Source: a virus. From it: 44,355 bases of DNA. This document shows, in pieces, positions 39,623-44,355 of the stretch; position 1 is the first letter of the stretch, and every line of letters starts with the position of its first letter. Position numbers and translations under genes: made by a program. The stretch spans positions 1 to 44,355 of the IMG/VR virus record IMGVR_UViG_3300044684_000248. One strand, written 5' to 3'. The notes below the pieces were generated by a model. The model was not told the DNA's origin. It was given only the letters and a program-made list of their open reading frames with translations, and did not search any database.

Positions 39623-40378
39623 ATGGATGACCTAAAACAACTTTTAGCAGCCTGGATCCGCCAGGCGCGCCACACTGCCGGGATCTCTCAGGAGGATCTG
39701 GGCGCCAAACTCGCGCTGGAAATGGGCGAGGAACGCGGCTACACGAAGGCGAACATCTCCGGATGGGAGAACCGTCGGCACAGTCCTAGCCTTAAGCAGC
39801 TGCTGGCCATCGCCAAGGTTACCGGCGTCAGCCTGCCTCCATCGATATCGGAAGCGCCACGCAGTCAGCAGCTCGAGCACGGGGGTGATCGCTCGGTGCC
39901 CGATGCGTTGTCGATGTTGCCGGGCGCGCTAGCCGTTCGTGCTGGCGACGATCCTAACACCGTCCCGATCCGGTTCGTGAAGCTGAAACTGCACGCCGGT
40001 ATCGCCGGCTTCCAAACCGAGCCAGAGCTAGAGGATGGCGGCATGCTGCCGATGCCGCGGGCGGTGATCGAGAAGCACAACCTGTCGACCTCCAATCTCC
40101 TGGCCATGCGCGTCACGGGCTGCAGCATGGAACCGATGCTCTTCGAGGATGACGTCGTCATCATCAACACAGCCGACAATCGCCCTATCAGCCGCGAGGT
40201 CTATGCCGTCAATTTCGATGGCGAGGCCTGCGTCAAGCAGCTGCTCCTTCAGGGTGGGCAGTGGTATCTGTACTCGCTCAACCCTGACTTCAAGCCCATC
40301 AACATGCGAAGCGGGCAATGTAATATCGTTGGTCGAGTGATCTATCAGCCGGGAAGAGTTGTGACGGGCAGGTTGTGA
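39623..40378 (+). CDS. LexA/CI-like repressor with S24 peptidase domain
   Basis: This 251-aa protein has an N-terminal XRE HTH (LLAAWIRQARHTAGISQEDLGAKLALEMGEERGYTKANISGWENRRHSPSLKQLLAIAKVTGV, residues 5-70) and a C-terminal S24 domain with the Ala-Gly cleavage-type region (LKLHAGIAGF), nucleophile Ser in RVTGCSMEPML and a general-base Lys in CVKQLLL. RecA-stimulated self-cleavage would link it to DNA damage. A -10-like TATACT at 39611-39616 ends six bases before the ATG, so its mRNA is probably leaderless. The SOS box lies upstream. Confidence 0.9.
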   Translation: MDDLKQLLAAWIRQARHTAGISQEDLGAKLALEMGEERGYTKANISGWENRRHSPSLKQLLAIAKVTGVSLPPSISEAPRSQQLEHGGDRSVPDALSMLPGALAVRAGDDPNTVPIRFVKLKLHAGIAGFQTEPELEDGGMLPMPRAVIEKHNLSTSNLLAMRVTGCSMEPMLFEDDVVIINTADNRPISREVYAVNFDGEACVKQLLLQGGQWYLYSLNPDFKPINMRSGQCNIVGRVIYQPGRVVTGRL

Positions 40379-40688
40379 CAATATGTGAGTATTTTGAGGT
40401 GTTGACAGCGTATCATTCCTTAGTGAAACGGAACGCGTCGATGCTGCGATTAGGTGCTCGCCGGCGCCAGCGCGGAGTGCCGGGGTCGCGCTTACTCGTT
40501 CAGCAAGGGTAGGCGCGGGAGATATTTGCATCAGAGTCGAGTGGAGAACTGACTGTAAGCGGCATCGCCACGCTATCACCGTTGTTCCGGCTACATCCTC
40601 CGCCTACCGCCAGGTTCTCGTTTGCCACCATTGATCTCAGCACTACGAAGCCGCACAGTTAAGTTGACGCCATACCGCATGAGGTATA
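40379..40688. other. Non-coding gap before the toxin operon
   Basis: No gene seen in 310 bases. It holds a TTGACA at 40403 without a good -10, and close to the toxin gene a TTGACG (40664-40669) and an ATACC-N6-GGTAT inverted repeat (40672-40687) that covers the toxin ribosome binding site GAGG. Confidence 0.6.
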
Positions 40689-41153
40689 ATGTATAAACTA
40701 GTTCTACACGAGCGTGCCGCCAATGACTTGCGCGTCCTGGTCAAGGCAGGCGGGGAAGTACGTAGAGATGCTTTGAGAGTGCTGGCCTACATCGAAGAAC
40801 TTCAAGGAAGGCAGGACTGGCTAGCTCAGTTGTTAGTTAGGAAATCTGAGCGCGCTGAGTTCGATATCGATAAGATAATCTCTTTTTGGGAAGACGGCCG
40901 TGGAGTTTGGCGTATCAAAGTCTTTCATATCGACTTCACGGCACATAAGCGTTGGCAAATTCCTTATCGCCTTATTTATGCGTACGACGAGACCTGCTCG
41001 ACTTTCTATATTCTCGGCGTAATGTACCGAAAGATTGATTATGACCCTGAACACGAATTCACGAAGCGCATTCGTCGTACTTACGATGAGCTTGGGCTCC
41101 CACAACATCACATTACGGCAAAGCATACCTACGGCGGTAACAAACGCCAGTGA
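40689..41153 (+). CDS. RelE/HigB-like toxin
   Basis: This 154-aa protein begins YKLVLHERAANDLRVL and has the RelE-like pattern (VLAYIEELQGRQDWLAQL, GVWRIKVFHIDF, WQIPYRLIYAYDETCSTFYILGVMYRKIDYDPEHEFTKRIRRTYDELG). It is longer than typical RelE/HigB (90-110 aa) but matches a phage-derived subgroup of Gp49/HigB type. It would cleave ribosome-bound mRNA. Seven bases separate it from an XRE antitoxin gene, the toxin-first order of HigBA. Confidence 0.82.
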   Translation: MYKLVLHERAANDLRVLVKAGGEVRRDALRVLAYIEELQGRQDWLAQLLVRKSERAEFDIDKIISFWEDGRGVWRIKVFHIDFTAHKRWQIPYRLIYAYDETCSTFYILGVMYRKIDYDPEHEFTKRIRRTYDELGLPQHHITAKHTYGGNKRQ

Positions 41154-41160
41154 TCAAAAA

Positions 41161-41502
41161 ATGGAAATCGTACGCCCTCGGCGGAGTGAGCTTTCTGCCG
41201 AGGTGAGCATTGACGACCTTATTCAGATGTTGAGTGAGGAAAATGGAATTGGCGAAGAGATGGCTGATGCCAGAAAGTGGCTCGCCTCTAACATGTCTTG
41301 CGATCTTGGTCAGTTACGTCTTCAGAGAGGCCTGTCCCAAGCCCAACTAGCTGAAAAGGTAGGCTTGCGTCAGCCCAATATAAGTGCAATCGAAGCTGGC
41401 AAACGAAAGCCTGAGTATGAAACAGCGCGCAAGATTGCGAGCGTTTTAGGCATTTCTATGGACGACTTTTACGCCGCTTTCGATAAGAGCCTGAGGAATT
41501 GA
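41161..41502 (+). CDS. XRE-family antitoxin
   Basis: This 113-aa protein has a C-terminal HTH (GQLRLQRGLSQAQLAEKVGLRQPNISAIEAGKRKPEYETARKIASVLGISMDDFYAAF, residues 50-108) and an N-terminal 45-residue region rich in Glu/Asp (SIDDLIQMLSEENGIGEEMADARKWLASN) that probably binds the toxin. Codons upstream of 41161 belong to the toxin gene in another frame. Autoregulation of the operon is expected. Confidence 0.85.
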   Translation: MEIVRPRRSELSAEVSIDDLIQMLSEENGIGEEMADARKWLASNMSCDLGQLRLQRGLSQAQLAEKVGLRQPNISAIEAGKRKPEYETARKIASVLGISMDDFYAAFDKSLRN

Positions 41503-41969
41503 TGAAAAATATTATAGCGACAACAATTTTCTGTGACGACATTCGTCAGGAAATCGGCTCGAAGCAATCGTTTATGGGGGTCTACAATGCGGACCTGGTT
41601 GTCGGCGAATTCCCTGTGAGCCTTATACGATTTTGCGCTCTCGTTAAGATCCAGTTCCCGCTTGATACCGCTGCACAAAGTATCCTAATTAGGATTTTTG
41701 ATAATGATACCCCTATCGCTGAAATATCAGCGCCTGACGGAGCGCTCCAGGCCGCTCGAGCCGCTGTTTTACAGAAAGGCGAGATAGCCGAAGATCAAAC
41801 TATCACCTTTTCAACAGCGATTCAGTTTGCTCCACTAAACTTGAGTCAACCAACAGTATTGCGCGTACGCGCCATTATCGATGGCAGTGAAGTCAAAGCT
41901 AATGGTATTAGGGTAAGATTGCCTACTGAAGATGAACTGGCTGCAGTACCGGCCACCCTAGCTAGCTGA
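41502..41969 (+). CDS. Third gene of the TA operon (DUF6941-like)
   Basis: This 155-aa beta-rich protein begins MKNIIATTIFCDDIRQEIGSKQSFMGVYNADLVV, the pattern I associate with DUF6941. TGATG overlap with the antitoxin and GAGG upstream show co-translation. Function unknown; members often look like small C2-like beta-sandwich proteins. Its fixed coupling to the toxin pair suggests a sensor or chaperone for it. Confidence 0.7.
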   Translation: MKNIIATTIFCDDIRQEIGSKQSFMGVYNADLVVGEFPVSLIRFCALVKIQFPLDTAAQSILIRIFDNDTPIAEISAPDGALQAARAAVLQKGEIAEDQTITFSTAIQFAPLNLSQPTVLRVRAIIDGSEVKANGIRVRLPTEDELAAVPATLAS

Positions 41970-41980
41970 GCAAGCGCCAT

Positions 41981-42388
41981 TCACAGCCCGCATCGAGCGG
42001 GCATTTTTATTCCCCATGTCGTCGGCTTACGGGCCCTATATCGCCTCGCCAACCGCAGCACGAAGCCAGAAACAGGAGATACCTTCGTCTCAAGCGGGGC
42101 GGCCGCGCGCGGCACTGGGCTATTCTGCGTAGGTATAGCTATCGAAGCCTCCGCGTCTATGCCATCCAGCCTACGACGCGCACTTCTAGCAGTCGACTCC
42201 TTCGCTACTGCGATTCTCGCCCTCACGTCTTCAACCATCTGGTCGGTGATCTCCATCGGACCGTATTTGCGAGGCCATCCGGGCTGTAGCGGATACGGTA
42301 TCCCGAACACAAGCGCCTCGATGCGCGTCAGCGTCTTTACCTCGCCCCCACCCCGCAGATAGCGCGTCAGCGTCAATTTTTGCGACAT
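41981..42388 (-). CDS. Conserved hypothetical phage protein
   Basis: This 135-aa protein has an N-terminal LTLTRYLRGGGEVKTLTRIEALVFGIPYPLQPGWPRKYGPMEITDQM block that recurs in phages of Burkholderiales; the remainder is basic and low complexity. GGGTCGG lies upstream of the ATG. It reads toward the TA operon and its 3' end contains the operon's plus-strand terminator. Role unknown. Confidence 0.7.
   Translation of the reverse strand: MSQKLTLTRYLRGGGEVKTLTRIEALVFGIPYPLQPGWPRKYGPMEITDQMVEDVRARIAVAKESTARSARRRLDGIDAEASIAIPTQNSPVPRAAAPLETKVSPVSGFVLRLARRYRARKPTTWGIKMPARCGL
41986..42009 (+). terminator. Intrinsic terminator of the TA operon
   Basis: GCCCGC / GCGGGC with a five-base loop is followed by ATTTTTATT on the plus strand, 17 bases after the DUF6941-like stop. 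Confidence 0.85.
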
Positions 42389-42807
42389 TTCCGACCCTTT
42401 TTTATTTTTCGCCCTGTATAGGTACTAATAACACCTATTAGAGGTACTGCTTACTTCTACAAGTGATCTACCTCTGCATTAAAACCTTGTCGTTGTTTTG
42501 GGTAAATCGGGGGCTGGGCGAAGACTCAGCCATCCTATAGCGCCAAGCCTTTACGTTGATATCGGTACGCCGTATCTACGACTCGCGAGCCTTTCCGGTC
42601 CGAAGGCGCTAGCTTCGCCACCCTCGTGCGTATCTCAGACCTATCCCACAGTACGCCTATCCCCTCACCCCTGCCGTCAAGTGCCCGACAAGTGAAGCGG
42701 CTGATGCCGTCAGCTCGGTTTTCAGCTCGAACGCCCGAGGATTCCCCGAGGCCGCAAGCCGCTGTCGAAGAAAAATCAATCTCGACCGGTTTATTTTACC
42801 TCAAAAA
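42389..42807. other. Non-coding gap with a small operator-like repeat
   Basis: No convincing gene in about 420 bases. Next to the 135-aa gene a CTAATA-ACACC-TATTAG inverted repeat and two GAGGTACT-like direct repeats lie at 42420-42447, probably its promoter-operator. The rest shows no clear structure. Confidence 0.5.
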
Positions 42808-42848
42808 TCAACTTCAGGTTGACTTAATTATCCAACCTGTGGTTTACT
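42808..42848 (+). promoter_or_regulatory. Early plus-strand promoter with two operators (PL/OL-like)
   Basis: -35 TTGACT (42819-42824), 18 bases, -10 TTTACT (42843-42848). Operators at 42808-42822 (TCAACT-TCA-GGTTGA) and 42833-42846 (CAACC-TGT-GGTTT). The 17-base block CAACCTGTGGTTTACTA is identical to that at Pcro (on the minus strand there), so one repressor should control both. Confidence 0.85.
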
Positions 42849-42885
42849 AGATCCATCGACGCAGCGAACTCAACCAGGAGCCGCA

Positions 42886-43044
42886 ATGACGCAGACGATC
42901 AAGCCCAGCAATCAGCAGGTGCGCAGTTGGATGCAGCAGCGACAGGCGGAGAGAAAGCCTCCTCCATCACCGGATGAGATCCGGAGAGAGCTGGGATGGC
43001 AGATGGTTGAGGCGGAGCGGGCAGCGAGTAGGAGAAAAAAGTGA
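42886..43044 (+). CDS. Small hypothetical early protein, 52 aa
   Basis: Starts MTQTIKPSNQQVRSWMQQRQ; basic and Gln-rich, ending in SRRKK. AGGAG five bases before the ATG. First gene after the PL-like promoter. The stop overlaps a GTG start of the next gene (GTGA). Function unknown. Confidence 0.65.
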   Translation: MTQTIKPSNQQVRSWMQQRQAERKPPPSPDEIRRELGWQMVEAERAASRRKK

Positions 43045-43304
43045 ACAAAGCGCAGCTTCAAAAAATGGTGGCGGACTCGATCAAGTACGCCGACGAGCAG
43101 GATGCAGCTTCGCAGCAGAGGGCGCGAAGCGCGGGGTTCGATCGCAGATGGGATCGGCTGAACTATTTCATGATCGCGCTGCAAGCCGAGTTGGCGATGC
43201 ATTCGCCGGAGGCGGCCGCCCTGATCAGCCAGTTTCAAAAGCGCGTGATCCACGGCGAAAACGCACTGCTTCCGGTTGCCGGCGACGACGGGAGCGCGAA
43301 ATGA
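43041..43304 (+). CDS. Hypothetical early protein, 87 aa
   Basis: GTG start with AGGAG upstream. MNKAQLQKMVADSIKYADEQD, then a helical stretch (RWDRLNYFMIALQAELAMHSPEAAALISQFQKRVIHGE). Coupled to both neighbours by overlaps. No family recognised. Confidence 0.68.
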   Translation: MNKAQLQKMVADSIKYADEQDAASQQRARSAGFDRRWDRLNYFMIALQAELAMHSPEAAALISQFQKRVIHGENALLPVAGDDGSAK

Positions 43305-43750
43305 TGGTTCTTCCCAAGCCGTGGAACGAGGCCTATCTGCGTCAGGCGATCGATGACGAGATCGAACTTGCCAAGGCAAGCGGTTACTCAAAGATCAGCG
43401 TTACGTCGGCGCCGACACGCACCAGCCCTGTGCTCGCTCATAGCAGCGATCCATTGCAGCCCGCAAGGCATCTTCCGCGGTGGCGCCGCGATTGGAACGA
43501 CGCCGCAGACCTGATCGAGGAGTTCAGCCTGAGCATTCGCCAGGACGACGAAGACGGAACGGTTTCGGTTGGTGTTCGCGGCCGACGACTGGACGTCACC
43601 GAGAAGTACGCGGATCACCCGGACAAAGCCGGCGCAATCCTGGCGGCGATTGTGGCCATCTCGATCCAATTGCGCGCCGAACAGCGCGACAACCAGCAAG
43701 ACGCGCGCAGCCGCTATCACTTCCCGAGAAAAACGAGACCCTCTCACTGA
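43301..43750 (+). CDS. Hypothetical early protein, NinX-like (DUF2591)
   Basis: This 149-aa protein has an ATG at 43301 with an ATGA overlap; a second ATG follows at 43304. PLQPARHLPRWRRDWNDAADLIEEFSLSIRQ around residues 50-80 recalls the NinX/DUF2591 group, but the match is weak. The C-terminal part is helical (DKAGAILAAIVAISIQLRAEQRD). Unknown function. Confidence 0.55.
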   Translation: MMVLPKPWNEAYLRQAIDDEIELAKASGYSKISVTSAPTRTSPVLAHSSDPLQPARHLPRWRRDWNDAADLIEEFSLSIRQDDEDGTVSVGVRGRRLDVTEKYADHPDKAGAILAAIVAISIQLRAEQRDNQQDARSRYHFPRKTRPSH

Positions 43751-43781
43751 AGCAGTACCCGACAACCACCTGGAGATCACC

Positions 43782-43910
43782 ATGCGCTTTCGTCTCACGA
43801 TTCGAACCGCCCGCGGCACCAAGACCGTATCCGTGATCGGTGACCGCAATGACCTGCTCGACGCTGCGTACGACGCCGGCGCCCTGGGCGTGACTCTGGT
43901 GGCCGAATGA
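43782..43910 (+). CDS. Tiny hypothetical protein, 42 aa
   Basis: MRFRLTIRTARGTKTVSVIG, then DRNDLLDAAYDAGALGVTLVAE. GGAG six bases before the ATG; beta-beta-alpha-beta pattern. ATGA overlap to the next gene. Unknown function. Confidence 0.58.
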   Translation: MRFRLTIRTARGTKTVSVIGDRNDLLDAAYDAGALGVTLVAE

Positions 43911-44032
43911 TGATCACCTCGCCCATGAGCCGCGACCAGATCGCCGCACGCCTCGTCTCGTACGGGATTCGCTGCGTGGCCGCAGCTGGCCTGGTCCTCG
44001 TGATCCTCTTCAGCCAAGCGGCAACGCAGTGA
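43907..44032 (+). CDS. Small membrane protein, 41 aa
   Basis: A short N-terminal polar stretch, then one membrane span (CVAAAGLVLVILFSQ). ATGA overlap from the previous gene. Its stop overlaps the GTG of the next small membrane protein (GTGA). May form a pair with it. Confidence 0.55.
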   Translation: MMITSPMSRDQIAARLVSYGIRCVAAAGLVLVILFSQAATQ

Positions 44033-44160
44033 GGCGATACCTCGGCGTTGCGACTGTCCTCTTCGCCGCTTTCCTGATCGTCCTCGCGGAAATCGGACGA
44101 CTGAGAGAAGACGTCGAAGCCCAAATCGAGAAGCAGCGCTACTTCAACGCGCACCAATAA
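44029..44160 (+). CDS. Small membrane protein, 43 aa
   Basis: GTG start. N-terminal basic MRRYLG, one membrane span (VATVLFAAFLIVLAEIG), then a charged helix (RLREDVEAQIEKQRYF). Topology like a small regulatory or Rz1-unlike single-span protein. Function unknown. Confidence 0.52.
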   Translation: MRRYLGVATVLFAAFLIVLAEIGRLREDVEAQIEKQRYFNAHQ

Positions 44161-44183
44161 CGACAACAGAAGGAATCCAAAGT

Positions 44184-44355
44184 ATGTGGTTCAAGAATCT
44201 CCAGATCTATCGCCTTCCGACTAACTGGGCGTTCACGCCCGAGCAGATGGAAGAGGCCCTGCAATCGCAGGCGTTCACGCCCGCCAGCAGCAACGAATTG
44301 CTGCGCCAGGGCTGGGATTCGCCACGTGGCAATGGCAAGCTCGTCCACGTCGTCA
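44184..44355 (+). CDS. rdgC: Recombination-associated protein RdgC, 5' end
   Basis: 57 codons are visible before the window ends. The start MWFKNLQIYRLPTNWAFTPEQMEEALQ is the highly conserved RdgC N-terminus, with a later QGWDSPRG (E. coli: GFVPP). AAGGAA lies before the ATG. RdgC forms a ring around DNA and limits RecA. A phage copy in the early region suggests it controls RecA during phage recombination. Confidence 0.93.
   Translation, partial: MWFKNLQIYRLPTNWAFTPEQMEEALQSQAFTPASSNELLRQGWDSPRGNGKLVHVV

Noticed and set aside
40664-40690. TTGACG...TATAAT as the promoter of the toxin operon
   Set aside because: Spacing is only 15 bases and the TATAAT overlaps the toxin start codon, so transcripts from it would lack the start. 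The true promoter is not identified.
1-44355. tRNA genes, CRISPR arrays, insertion sequences, integrase or att sites
   Set aside because: I looked for cloverleaf-type sequence, regularly spaced repeats, transposase motifs and tyrosine or serine recombinase motifs and saw none inside this window.

Overview
The window is the interior of a temperate siphophage genome, almost certainly an integrated prophage. Neither end is present: a tail-fibre gene runs off the left edge and rdgC runs off the right edge, and I see no integrase or attachment site. Moderately high GC, the gene families and the CTGT-N8-ACAG SOS box fit a betaproteobacterial host, probably Burkholderiales. Oxalobacteraceae is my guess, but the window holds no chromosomal gene to confirm it.

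Layout. Nearly all phage genes lie on the minus strand and read right to left from an immunity region near 38.3 kb. (1) 44.4-42.8 kb, plus strand: small early genes (52, 87, 149, 42, 41 and 43 aa) and rdgC behind a PL-like promoter with operators. (2) 42.4-38.3 kb: a RelE/HigB-like toxin, XRE antitoxin and DUF6941-type protein operon, a LexA-like S24 repressor behind an SOS box, an Arc-like protein, a short CI-like repressor and a divergent Cro/YdaS-like gene. The same 17-bp operator/-10 block sits at Pcro and PL. (3) 37.9-28.1 kb, minus strand: the early operon, with a YdaT-like protein, lipoprotein, DNA-binding proteins, ASCH-like protein, Ref-like nuclease, beta-class DNA methyltransferase, Rha/KilAC antirepressor, replication proteins, dATP/dGTP diphosphohydrolase-like protein and a RuvC-like resolvase, mostly joined by ATGA overlaps. 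(4) 28.2-25.3 kb: plus-strand cargo (a CHAT/caspase-like protein and hicAB) on either side of a Q-like zinc-finger protein. (5) 24.9-0 kb, minus strand: the late operon, with HNH, terS, terL, portal, ClpP-like protease, HK97-fold capsid, head surface proteins, connectors, tail tube, tail chaperones with a -1 frameshift, tape measure, tail tip and fibre.

The most striking region is 7.4-9.9 kb. An accessory island is inserted between the tail-chaperone genes and the tape measure gene. It is laid out like the P22 immI switch: a Mnt-like ribbon-helix-helix protein on the plus strand, facing away from a tiny Arc-like protein, a 63-aa protein and an AntA-type antirepressor on the minus strand. The two consensus-spaced promoters overlap at their -35 boxes, and three copies of an ACCAC-N-GTGGT palindrome lie within 62 bp, one in each promoter spacer.

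Working model: the CI-like, S24 and Mnt-like proteins hold lysogeny, and SOS signals and two antirepressors undo it. The early operon then replicates and modifies DNA, and the Q-like protein would let polymerase pass the several intrinsic terminators inside the late operon. The toxin-antitoxin loci and the caspase-like protein look like lysogen maintenance or anti-phage cargo. That last role is inference.
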